A stretch of 64,000 bases of DNA from Dicaeum eximium. Its lineage: Eukaryota > Chordata > Aves > Passeriformes > Dicaeidae. Positions 24,901-36,433 of this stretch are shown one piece after another. The DNA is taken from contig VWZP01001589.1 in assembly GCA_013396995.1 (NCBI GenBank), positions 2,069,069 to 2,133,068 of the forward strand, written 5' to 3'. The notes beneath the pieces were generated by a model. The model was not told where the DNA came from. It saw only the letters and a program-made list of their open reading frames with translations, and did not search any database. Position 1 is the first letter of the stretch. Every line of letters begins with the position of its first letter. A program made the translations under genes and the position numbers.

Positions 24901-27900
24901 ATAAAAATGAACCAAATTAAAACTGAATTTGGTAAAAACATCTTAACTGGGGCATGGTCTAAACCACTGAATCACATCCATCCCCAAAACAACATTCACT
25001 CTCCCCCAGAGCAAAATCAGAAAAATACCAGAGAAACAGGAAGGCAAAGAATATTATTTGTGTTATATTGCTAATCACTGGTGAGGCTGAAAGAAAAGTT
25101 CTAGGTGGAACAAATCCTTACATGAACATACATTAACTGCATGCTACACATATGCTTGCATTCATATACATTTCTTCAAATTAGATTTCCCATATTAAAT
25201 GTTATAGCTCTAAGAGGCTGCTTTACTATTCTGTTGTTTATAAAGTTTGTGCCTATTGTGTGCATGTCTACTCTAGTGAGTTCTACTATATACAGGTTAT
25301 TGGTGATTTTCTCTGTTTGCTTTATTCTGGAAAATTTCACTATAATACACTAAAATCTAAGACTTTGAGACCTTCAATTTCTTCTGACACTGCAAATTTT
25401 CACTTTTTATATGTAATAAAGGCTTCAGTTTTCTCATTAAAACTTGCTTAATTTATTGTGCACTCAGATTACCCAAACTGACATTTTGCAGCCTGTAGCC
25501 ATCTTCGTATCTCTTTCTTTCCTTTTCATTCCTTGGTATTTCTGTCTTCCAGCATGCCATATGTCGTAGGTCACATCTGGAGGCAAGACAGCATTTAAAA
25601 CTGAAAAGAGTAAAACTGGTCTGCTGAGCTCAAAAATGAGCTGAAGTCATGTACAATTTGCAACTGTGAGCAAATATATTGTAAACTCATTCAAGATTGT
25701 ATGGAGCAATAAATCATTGGTTTGAGAACCAGCATCTGCTTGCTTTCAACAAATGACTGCATAGAATCTGCTCCTTTATACATGTGCAATCCTTAAAACA
25801 GACACCGTGAAGGTTCCACAGATCTAACAGACTTTAATCCTTTTTTAAACAAGTATTAAATTCTATTTCTCTACATTGAAAACAGTTTTTTGTGGGACAA
25901 TCTTTCCATTTTCCTGGATTTAATTTTTCCACTCCATCCTTAAAAAAATGTTTAAAGTCTTAAATGAGCTATTTTATTCTTTCACTCCTCCCTTTATTAA
26001 TCTTTTCCTGTCAGCTGCCTTTGGCTAGATATGCCCTGGATTTTGGTCACAACATCATTGTCTGTTGGTTCGCCTCTTTCTTCTCAGCTTAATATTTAAT
26101 TTTAATACTTTACATTTCTCTGACCAGCTTTCTTAGAAGACTTCTTATAATTTTTTTTCTCATGCTCAGAAAAAAAACATACTGAAGAAAGAAGTACCTA
26201 TGAAGGAAAAGAATGGAGAATATCTCATCTAATGAGTTGAAGTTTGCTCTGATTATGATCTTGATAACATGAGGGTAAACCCTCTTTTATGAGGTATTAG
26301 TCTCATTAAAAGATGCAAAATATGGAAAAATTATAGTACACATGGTCTTTTTACAGTGTTCAACCATGAGGGGTATTTTAGCAATGAATAACGATTTTAT
26401 CTGCCACCTATGGTGTTCTCCATGGTCCAATCCACTTGAAACTTAAACTAGTCTAGGACCATTAGACCTCATGCTCCCCAGTTTAATTGGACAATGACTA
26501 CATATCATTTATTTCCACTGATATTTCTTTAACCATTTTCGTTTAGATTACAATTTCTGGTAATTTTTAAATACTTCAGAGAAAGCAGCAAAGTTTTACC
26601 ATTACAGGGCTTTAAACAAGCAGCATACTAGATTTTATTACTAGTGGGATGTTTTTAAGAAAGCACTTTTCCATGTCTACAAAGAAAAAAATGTCAATGT
26701 TTTGTAATGTCAAAGCCTACTTCATAAATTTCCAAATTTAATGAGGTAAACATACCACAGTGCTTAAAGAATAGCACTTTCTTCCTGCTACCTTGCAGTA
26801 TTTTCTTCTCTGCAAAGAGAACAGGAGTATTTCAGGGAAGAGTGGTAAATCTGACTTCACAATATCAGCGATGAAGTGGTATGCTATAATTTTACTTTCT
26901 TCTTATAAACAATGAGAGCCCTTCTAGAGCCTTTGGATTTATTTTATTAAGAAAGGCAGTTGAAAACTATCAACTATGATCACACTGTTCAAGAAAGTGT
27001 TGGGGAATGGGGGAATATTTTCACTTACCTGGGGCACAGACATTCACAGACTTTCTGGATGACACAGGATGGAGCAATTCTTGGGTGACAGAGCTTAAAC
27101 TGACATTTTTGAGTAATGCTAGGATGAAAGTTGAAATTTATGTACTGCTGTACCACCTCCTCCTACTCACACACACACTATTAATGCAAGTAAATAATGA
27201 AGTTTTAATAAAAATGTATAATGCCACATTACTTTAAAAAGTGAACTCAGTATCAGGACCACACTATCTGAAATTATGAACCCATGTCTTGCTCAATTCC
27301 TTTGTCTCTGCTTTTTCTCTCACTTCAAACTCCAGTTGCCTCCTGAAAATTGTTCTGGATTTTTTTACCTTTAATAAAAAGAAAATTTATCCATTTCGGA
27401 TGAAGAATTATTTGTGGAAATAGGAAAATATTTTTTTCTTAATATCTAAGCAACAGAAATCATACAAAATCTTTTGCCTGATTCATGCCAACTGACCTAC
27501 TGAAGTCAATAGAATTAGCTGAGCAAGGAAGGAAAGCAGATTTTTTTGATGGCCTGGACCATCAGAACAGAAGCTTAAGAACAGAACATGGTCCCTCAAG
27601 CTGAAGGTAAAATCTAAAATAATTTCAACATACTAAATATAGGACTAAAAAATGCATAACCTGAAGTTAACAGAAATGGTCACATTAAGTTATTATTATT
27701 GACCTTTGCCATGAGGGTCTTGCTAAGACTTTTATGGTCACATGTGTCTTTTTACAGAACAAAATAATTGTGCTTTCCTTGTGTCCTAACAAGCTATCAT
27801 TGATGCTCCCAGCTATGAATCCCCACCTACACTGGCTAAAGAATCTGATTCAGACATGGATGATTTCCTTGTGGTGATTTGGTGATTTTTATTGTCCTCT

Positions 27901-28473
27901 AACTGGTTAGCATGAATGCATAAAGTTAAATAACAGTCATATTGCATTCATAGTCTGTGACTCATTCTTACTTTATTTAGATATTTGTAACTACACTAAT
28001 ATCTGAATATCACACAAGTTTCCACATAGTTATTTTTACAACAGTCCTAAAACTGAAAAGTGTTTTTCTCCCCTCTATTTTCCTTCTGAGAAATGAAGAA
28101 TAGAAATACTCAAAACTAAATCCACAAAGGGTCTGTATTGCCAGTCAAAGCTCACAGCCTGAAGTTAGACTAATTATCCTTTCTAGAAACACAGGCTCCA
28201 CAAATGCCAGAGAGGTTACAGGGAGCTACTTGTGCCAGCTGAGAAAGAAATGCCTGCAAGTGTTTGATCTTTGCTTGAGCATCCCAGTCATCGAATAAAA
28301 TCACAGAAATGAAGATACTCGCCCCATGACCCAGGCAAGAGAGCACTTGTCTTGCAGATCATGCCAAGTGCTACCTTCCTGCTTGATGGGAAACATTTGA
28401 TTTGATCTCTGAACAAGTATTTGATCTCAGATTTTTTACGTCCGAGGAGAGTACCTCAGCACCAAATCTGCCA

Positions 28474-28498
28474 CATGAATTTATTCGCATGAATAAAT
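28474..28498. promoter_or_regulatory. POU/Pit-1-like symmetrical motif
   Basis: CATGAAT occurs at 28474-28480 and 28488-28494, a 14-bp period. In addition ATTTATTC (28479-28486) and GAATAAAT (28491-28498) form perfect 8-bp inverted arms around GCAT. ATGAATAAAT resembles the binding consensus of POU-domain factors such as Pit-1. Function is inference; a 25-bp AT-rich match may be chance. Confidence 0.2.
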
Positions 28499-30854
28499 AG
28501 GTGGTCTTATTGCACAAATGAATCCCTTTAATATGAAGCTCTGCAACTATTTTTGCATCTTTTATTCTGTGTACTCAAGTGAATGATTATTAATATAATG
28601 TAAAACATTTTCACCAAACAGGCTGAGGCAATATCTTAGAGTCTGGGGCCAAGTCAAAATAGAAAATGTCTAAATTAGGTCAATGGAGATCTCTCTGACC
28701 AGATAGTTATTGATTCTCAAATCTGGTGAGAGGCCTGAAATGCCACAAGACACCTTTTAGATCAACTTCTCCACAGTACATCTAGTTCTGGGAAAAATGC
28801 TTTAATTTCAGTGTAAGGAAGAGTTAAAACATCAGTGGCAGCAGGTTATTCAGTCACTTAGCCATCTAGGAATTCAGATTAATGAAAACATGGAGTATAT
28901 TTCCCCATGGTACAGTGCTTCATGTCAGAAATAGCACCACTCCTTCTGCAGGGCAGTTCAGCTCAGGCAGAGGTGTGAGCAAGTATGGATTTTCTCCAAG
29001 ATTCCAGACAGTTCATTAGCAATGAGCTGAAATACCTCTGTATAACCAGTAAATGCACTTTTTCTCCTGTATTTATCTTCTGAAGAAGACAGTGAGCCAC
29101 ACTCAACAGTCAACCAATGATGGATCCATTTAATTCAACATCTGAAGAATCATGCTCACCAAAAGAGAAGAAGAGGAAACCATAGCTCATCATGAGGCAG
29201 CAACCCATACTGATTTGCTATCACTGAATCTCTCTTCACCCTTTAGCCTTCATATTACTGTGATTATTTTAGGCCACTTTATCCAAAACCTCTTAAAAAA
29301 TATTTTGTGTTCTAACCAAAATATGTACTTTTCATTTGTGTTTTAAATGGACAGACTGGCTACAAAAACGCAATATTGCCAGTTAAGCTTATCCCCATTA
29401 CATCTTTCTTTCTTATCCCACAAACCAGCAAACACCTTGTCCTCTTTTAATCAAAACTGCAGGTGGCACTAGTAACTCTTGTTGTTCTAAGCTGTATAAT
29501 TGAAGTCGGAACTTTAATTAAACCAAAGATGTACACTTTAATAAGTCTGCACCATGAAAAGGTTACAAAGTAGCTGATTCTCTTGCAAATTAGGTAGCTA
29601 CCCAAATTAAAAACAAAAACAAACAAAAAGTGGTCAATTCAGCTTCTGGGGCAGCGGGCAGCAATGGAAGTGTCCCTTTCTTCTATAACCAACAGCTGCT
29701 GAACAGTTTTTTGTACGTATATTTCTTACCAAGCTTATAACTGAGAATAGAAAGACTAGGGATCTGCCAGTGTATGTTCACACTTCTGGAAATGAATGCC
29801 CATGAAATAATAAATTTAAACATACTGTTAAGGTAAATATTTCTATGTTTGACGCTCCACCTGGAATGCACTATCTCATTTGAGTACCATCATCTGAAAT
29901 ACTTCATAGTTTTTCTCACCATTCCTCAATGGAAAAACCTAACTGCAATTCAAAATAGTTTTATTGGTAAAATGAAAAGACACTAATCAAGGAATTATTA
30001 TATCATGCAGAATAAATAAACCCCCTAACTATTTCAAATCATTACTGAGATTTACTAGCAGAAAGGGAGTTAAGAAACAAATCTGCTTAGTCTCAGCAGT
30101 CAGGAGTGAAGATGCATGCGCATGATTTATTAAGGCTTCATAAAAACTTCTCCCATAGGGCACAAACACAGAGACCCTTTTGACCAAATTCACTAGATGA
30201 TCCATAAAAGTCACACATTTCTTCATTCTGAGCTTTATCTGAAGGAGAATGTCTTAGTCATCATAAGCACAAACAAAAAACTTGTATACAAACCCTTTGC
30301 CTTTGTCCCCTCTGTATATGTCATTCAAAACCATACAACTCATTGGAAAAGAAGTTGTTGAAGGAAGAAAGATGAGTGAAAATTTCCTTTCTCTGTTAAA
30401 ATTCATGGGAAATATTTTTATTTCAAAGGTTTCTCAGCACTCTGAGAATGAAAATATTTTTGTAGGAAGGAAAATTAATTTATTTTTTTACCTTCAAGAT
30501 ATTCCAAAATGATGGTGCTTTCTGAACGAGCTCATCTGTTTTGCTTATCTTGACAAAGGAAAAATACCAGTGCAAGAGCAGCCTGAAGAACTTATGACTT
30601 ACTGTGGTACTCTGAGCAGACAGCTTAGTGGTCAAAATAGGAAAGGACCCCATGTGAAAAAGAATAAGACAGTAGGGTAGTACACAAAGTACTGATTACA
30701 TTCTTAGATCCCCAATTTGAAACATTCAGCACTTACCCCCCTCCCATGAGTGCAGGCCAATCTGGAGCACAGCAGGCACATCCTTTGGAGTAAATTTGCC
30801 AGTGCCAGCCACGTGTCAGAGATAATGAGTGAGGCAGGGATGCCAGCCACCTTC

Positions 30855-30873
30855 TCTGACCTCAGAGGTCAGA
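30855..30873. promoter_or_regulatory. Everted AGGTCA palindrome (ER3)
   Basis: TCTGACCTC, one central A, then GAGGTCAGA form a perfect 19-bp palindrome. It contains two nuclear-receptor half sites (AGGTCA) in everted arrangement with 3 bp between them. A CACGTG E-box lies about 30-40 bp upstream in a locally GC-richer stretch. Receptor binding is inference. Confidence 0.3.
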
Positions 30874-31786
30874 CAAAGGAGAGTGCGACAAAAGCTAAAA
30901 AGCATCAACCCGACAGTGACGATGTGGCTGACCTGGCACACCCATCACTTCACTATTCCCATCACTTCTCTGTACTCCTTTTATTGGCATTACCTGCTGT
31001 GAGAAGAGTCTCTCTGGACCTAGCAGCTTGATTTTGGTCTTAGGCAAATAATCATAATATGGAAGGAGTCAATCAGACTGGCAGCTCCTGCCTTTCAAGT
31101 AGTGAATTGCATGAACTGCAAAAAGGCAGATAGTATTCATCTCACGAGTTTCTCAGATGGAGCAAACATTCCAGATTGGTGTGAACCAGGCAGGTTCAGC
31201 CTGCTGCAATAAAAACATGCATGTTTTGCCCCTCTTTGTGAGAAACAGTCTGCAAAATGGATACCCTCCTGGGAGGCTAAGAATTCCACAAAAATATATG
31301 GTGGGGCTTCTTGGCTACCAATGTTTGCGAACAAATGAGGTTATTTAATTTTATGCTATAAGAAAGCTGCTTCTTCTACTCTGGAAACCATCTTTTTTCA
31401 TGTGTTATATAAGTAATGTGCACATTGTTTATAATATTTTTCCTAGAAGTCCTTTTTCCTGGGTAGTTTATCCTTTATTTCCCTTTCCATTAGGCATCAC
31501 AAAGTGGTATTTTATTGATATTTGTGGTGTATCAGAGCCCTTTTTTTTCTGAGGGGATGATTACCTGGTGTAGAGTCTAGCATCTAATTCCCTTCAGAAG
31601 GTCTGAACACACTGGTACAAATGTCATTCCTGTGTACAAACCTGAACAGGCTTGTTTGCAAATCTGCAATCTCAGGAAACACTGACACTGAATAGATATT
31701 CCAAAGGCCAGCATTACAGTTCATGAGACATTTTCAAACTTTGCAATGATTAGAGAGGGGAGAAAGAGAAGGTCATTCCCTCTTGA

Positions 31787-31803
31787 TTTTTTTTTTTTTT
31801 TTT
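31787..31803. repeat. T17 homopolymer
   Basis: Seventeen consecutive T bases. No retroposon body is recognisable on the downstream side in reverse orientation. Confidence 0.9.
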
Positions 31804-32500
31804 GGTCTGTTTGGGAAGTAATATAGTCACAACTTCCTGAAATGTCCTTTCTACTTGTTTTTGAAAACTTAAGATTTAAGACAGGTACCAAAAATCAAGT
31901 GACTTTAGGTGTCTATTTCATATTCTTCAAAACTCACAGCATAAAAGTATCTTATTTGCAAACAGAACTCTAAGCAGAGATCATCACAAGAAACTGTTGA
32001 AATTCATCATTAATATATAATATTCTTAAATACATATTCATACCAGTTAGACTCCAGCAGCAGTATACACCATTTAATTAACACCTTTCTATAAAGATAT
32101 AGGTAATTTCAGTATTATTTTGAAGTTACCAGAGAATGAGATGGAATGAATTGGCTGGATATTGCGTATCTATTTTTAATTAACCCACTGCAGAGGTTAT
32201 TTAAACTGACTAAGCCTTTCTTGCTATATATTGTTGAGCTCAGAGAAACAAGAAGTGCTTTGTGCTCTTTGCTGCCTCTGCAGAATTAGTCCATTAGCAA
32301 GCACTATTTCTTCAGACTGTGCCAACCTCACTGGTGCTGTTGGTCAAAAATACCTTTTTACCATATGTCTATGCTGTTGTTTATGAAGGCAAATATTTTC
32401 ATACCAGCTCCATTCAGATTAAAGAAAATAGCTTACAAATTAGTATCTCTTAAGTAGATAATATGCTTTTTCTTGTACATTAACTTAGATGTCCCTGGGT

Positions 32501-32519
32501 AAAAAAAAAAAAAAAAAAA
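32501..32519. repeat. A19 homopolymer
   Basis: Nineteen consecutive A bases after CCCTGGGT. The upstream sequence shows no SINE or mRNA-like body. Confidence 0.9.
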
Positions 32520-34027
32520 GAACTGTAAAGTCCTAGCTTTCAGCTTCTAAGATGCAGTAAGTCCTCATAGTGATTCTATATTGCAGTAAGCAAATGCAGG
32601 ATGCATAGCTCAATTTTAATTAAAATATTTATCATATTTCAAAATGACCTGGTTTGCAGACCTTAGGCATATGCCCTGGATTTGGTTCTCATGGCTGATC
32701 TTTCCTTTAAAAGCTTTTCTCTGGAATCATCTCAAAATACTGCACTGATGATTACCTATTAATTAGTTGTCCTATCACCTCCTTTCTCCATTCTGTCATT
32801 TTAGCAGTCTCAAGACTCCCTGAGGATGCACATGAACAACATCTAGCAGGGGGAACATTCATAGAGCTTCAATAGTGCCTTTCAAATACCTAATCACACT
32901 TTCACTTTAAGGTGCATTCTGAAAAATGAGTTCCATTTTTCCACATGCATTCTGGCTCAAGTTCCTTAATGCTGCTGCTGAGACAGAGACAGCTTTATTT
33001 GAACTGTAAACATGAAACACACTGGCATAGGAAATAAAATTATGTTGATTGCACATGCTCAGCAGGAAGTCCCATTACAACTCAGTAAAATTGCTTATAT
33101 TTGCTTATATAAAAGAAAGATGATAGCAGGTAAGATTGCCGCAAAATATTCATTTGGTGACTTTTTAAGGAAATATGATTATATTCTTAAAATATATTGT
33201 AACAGCAGGTATTATGATAGGTATCTATAATGATAAGTATCTCACAGTGAAACTCCTAATCTTCTCCAATTATATAATATTTTAGGATCTTTTAATTTAG
33301 CTGCCTTTTTCCTTTGATTAAATTTATTTCAAAGATGGTACTGACACAATAAAACTAAGAGCGCACAGACAGAATAACCATAACTATCCTGATGTTATTA
33401 TAACGTGGAATCCAGAGGTTATCATGAAGGAAATGCTAAGTTGCACCTCATTTTCCAGCACTATTTATAAGCATCAATACCTTTTCATGTTTTTCACTCA
33501 TGAGTGTCAGTAGACACAATTAACCTATTGAGAATAGTTTTGTGCAGGTTTCTTTTTTCAGCATACATGATTGTGCATTTTTCTGCATGCACCATATAAT
33601 TAATACACCTGCAGATAAATATTTTAAAAAATGAAATAAAGGTTTTAAAAGCAAACAACATTAGGAAACAATCAAAGAGCATATAAGAATGCAAAATTAA
33701 TCTCAAACAAAACAGAAGGGATTTTGAAGTCAGATAGGATTTGTTTGTTTTGGAAACATCTGGAAAATATATTCTTCCCTTAATCTTATATTCTGACATA
33801 GATGAAGAATTTTGCAGCAGTGAAAATAATAGGGAACATAATAACCACAGACAGATGAAAGAACTTGGTTTGGAAAATTCTTATTCAAGTGTTAAAGATG
33901 GCAAAGCTATAGAGCATTAAAATAGAATTTCATAATTCTCACTGTATAACTAGATTTTGTACTACAACTGGCACTCTTAGTAATAAACAAGTGGCATTAT
34001 TTCTTGTCTCTCTTCATACACAACTCC

Positions 34028-34243
34028 TCAGGCTTCCCAGAGAAGTTGTGGATGCACCATCACTAGAATTGTTCAAGGGCAGGCTGGGCAGGGATTTGAG
34101 CGACCTGATCTAGTGGAATATGTCCCTGTCCATGACCAGGGGAGAGGATTGGCAGGAAGTGGGGTGGAGAGTGGTGGTGGGAGGAGGATTTGGAGTAGAT
34201 GATCTGTGAAAGTCCTTTCCAACCCAAATCATTCTGTAAGTCT
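34028..34243 (+). mobile_element. CR1 LINE 3'-end fragment
   Basis: The plus strand carries the last ~215 bp of a CR1 element. GAGAAGTTGTGGATGCACCATC and CAAGGGCAGGCTGGGCAGGG match the conserved 3' region, and GAAAGTCCTTTCCAACCCAAAT followed by CATTCTGTAAG matches the terminal hairpin and tail. An insertion-like G-rich segment (about 34,130-34,190, GGATTGGCAGGAAGTGGGG...) interrupts the usual spacing before the tail. The reverse-transcriptase frame is absent. A (AAGTT)n microsatellite lies 440 bp downstream but is separate. Confidence 0.9.
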
Positions 34244-34684
34244 CTTTATGCTTACCTGTGGCTCCTTTTAGTGGAAAAGGTGTAATGCACTCATAGAGTT
34301 CCTAGCCAACAAAAATTATAAACTTTCTGTTTGATATCCTATTGACATCTTGAAGCAGTGTCATAATTCACAACAAGGGATTCTTGGTTGTCACTACAAT
34401 CTCTGCAAATAACCATGATGTCTGCAAATGGTAAGAGCCCTGTAATAGTTGTACAGTGAAATGTCAGATAAGGCCCAACAGCAGCAACACAAAACTCACC
34501 TTTTCTCTTCTCGTATAAGAGAACAGAATTTTGGCTCTGGTTTTATACATATGAATATTTCATCCTGAATTAGGGGCCCCAAAATATTTTACATTACTCC
34601 TCCTCTGTGTCCAATTCTAAATTTAATGTTGAACAAAGATTATCACTCAGAAATCTATTTATTCCTTGATGTGGCCAGTTAAGA
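34244..34684. other. Unique sequence between CR1 and microsatellite
   Basis: I see no recognisable feature here. Confidence 0.5.
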
Positions 34685-34741
34685 AAGTTAAGTTAAGTTA
34701 AGTTAAGTTAAGTTAAGTTAAGTTAAGTTAAGTTAAGTTAA
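34685..34741. repeat. (AAGTT)11 pentanucleotide microsatellite
   Basis: Eleven uninterrupted AAGTT units (equivalently GTTAA) followed by AA. Perfect purity over 55 bp suggests recent expansion, so length is probably polymorphic within the species. Confidence 0.97.
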
Positions 34742-35548
34742 AATCCACAGAAAAACTGATTTTGTGTGCTGTTTTCCTAGCCTTGCTGCCACCTCCAAAT
34801 AATTTCATAATTATGGTGCTCCCTCAACAAACCCTCATCACTCCTTGTTTCTGCTTACGCAGATGCTGTGGATGTCTATTTTTATAGTCATTCTTACTTG
34901 GAGATTTGCCTACAATTAACAACTTTGGGTCTCTGTTTGTAACTGAAGGCATTTTCCACGTCAAACTCCTCATTTCTGAGCCTATAGCATATGCAGTTGG
35001 AGAAGGTTTTTAATTGTGAACTTTAACGGTGAAATTTAACACTGTAGAAGAAATTTCTTTTGTAGTAGATTTGTATGTGGCCGAAGTGCAACTCCATCCA
35101 GCTTACATAAAGAAAAGTTTCCAGAGAATGCAACTTACTTTTGAGAAAACTTGAAATACCAAGTGTCAGATAATCAATGCTACACTGGAAAGAGATTCAT
35201 CAGGGAGATAGCATGGCCTAACAAACTGAAGGCTTTATAAATCAATGCAAGAATCCTGCAGTAGACCTGGTAGTGCAAAGGGAATTAACAGGTCACCAAA
35301 TAATGATGTAAAACACTCTGCATGGGACACACTAAGCCAGCAGTCAGGTACATTGGTTGGATGAGATCAGCCCAACAGCATTTCCCTGAAGGGCAGGGAA
35401 ATGTCAAGTTCAAAGATGAAATGCTCTGCCAAGAGCTCGATGGCTTCACACAAAAGCAGCAAGCATAGAGACAAGCTTTTGTCTCTCTCAGCAAATGAGA
35501 AGATGAGGATGTATATCACCATCTGGAATGGGGAAAAGGGAACCTCTC
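34742..35548. other. Unique sequence upstream of minus-strand LTR
   Basis: No exon was recognised. A segment near 35,224-35,300 loosely resembles segments near 48,648 and 50,580 and could be a very old interspersed repeat that I cannot name. Confidence 0.45.
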
Positions 35549-36433
35549 TGTGGAGGGTTGGCTTTGGCTGAAGGCCAGGTGCTCACCAAGCCACTTTATC
35601 ACTCCCTCCCATCAACTAAACAGGGGGAAATATGGCAAAAGCCTTGTGAGGGTTGCTGTCAGTTCATCATACATTCTCTCTGCCACTCCCTCCCCCTCAC
35701 TGTCTTCCACCTTTCCAATGTGAGGTTCCTCCCATGGGAGAGAGCACACCATGAACTTCAACATGAATCCTGCCCCCAGGCTACAGGTCTTCATTAACTG
35801 CTCTAGCTGTCCCTTCCACAAGGTCCAGTCCTCCAGGACAAAGCTGCTCCAATGTGGATCCCTCCGAGGGTCACAGCCCTGCCAGAAAAACTGCTCCAGC
35901 ATGAGCTCGTCTCTCCACAGGGCCACAGGTCCTACAAGGAGCCTGAGGCAGTCCAGGTTTCCCCTAGGCTCACAACCTCCTTTCAGGCATCCACATGCTC
36001 CAGTGAAGGGTCCTCCACAGACTGCAGGTGAATCTCTGCTCCAGCATGGATCTTCATGGGCTGCAGGGGCACGGCTGCCACACCATGGTCTGCACAACAG
36101 CCTGTGAGGAAATCTCTGCTCCCTCCGGTGCCTGGGGACCTCCTCCCCCTCCTTCTACTCCAACCCTGGTATCTGCAGGGCAACTTCTCACACATGTTCT
36201 CACTCCTCTCTCCTGCCTGCTGTTGCACTGCATTTTTTTTTCTCTTCTTAAATACCCCTATTCCAAAGGCTCTGTCACCATCACAGATGGGCTCAGCCTT
36301 GGCCAGCAGCAGGCTCATCCTGGAACCAGCTGGCATTGGCTCTGTTGGGAAGAGGAAACCTTCTGGCATTTTCTCACAAAAGTCACCCCAGTAGCCCCCC
36401 ATTACCAAAACCTTGACACACAAACCCAATACA
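35549..36433 (-). mobile_element. Solo LTR (minus strand), internally deleted
   Basis: Read on the minus strand, the LTR begins TGTATTGGGTTTGTG (right end, 36433) and ends near CCAACCCTCCACA (left end, 35549), giving TG...CA termini over 885 bp. It matches an avian ERV LTR family that I recognise from memory but cannot name. A TATA-like TATTTAAG sits at 36247-36254 (minus). Downstream is a series of degenerate GC-rich units, each beginning (plus strand) TGCTCCA or similar, at 35799, 35845, 35892, 35995, 36038 and 36117. These keep a 161-codon frame open on the minus strand (35612-36097), which is incidental. Compared with the related LTR at 41,763-42,691, the segment corresponding to about 42,367-42,602, which should hold the polyadenylation region, is missing at a junction near 35,650. 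No clear target duplication is visible (CCTCTC on the left, CTCATC on the right). No provirus interior is present. Confidence 0.85.

Larger units (their letters stand above)
18954..34027. other. Unique AT-rich non-coding DNA
   Basis: About 15 kb with no recognised transposon, exon or RNA gene. It contains T17 (31787-31803) and A19 (32501-32519) tracts, a short CA run near 27,169, a POU-like palindrome (28474-28498) and a nuclear-receptor-like palindrome (30855-30873). The long absence of repeats is unremarkable for a bird genome but would also fit a region under some constraint. Confidence 0.6.

Noticed and set aside
30750..31031. 93-codon plus-strand open frame in a GC-richer patch
   Set aside because: There is no domain or family resemblance, and its length is explained by local composition; the palindrome within it is a better reason to note this patch.
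32461..32519. A19 tract as the tail of a processed pseudogene
   Set aside because: The sequence upstream shows no coding frame or mRNA-like body, and no flanking target duplication was seen.
35612..36097. 161-codon open frame on the minus strand, longest in the window
   Set aside because: It lies wholly within the minus-strand LTR, is kept open by degenerate GC-rich units, overlaps long frames on the plus strand, and has no retroviral or cellular protein motif.
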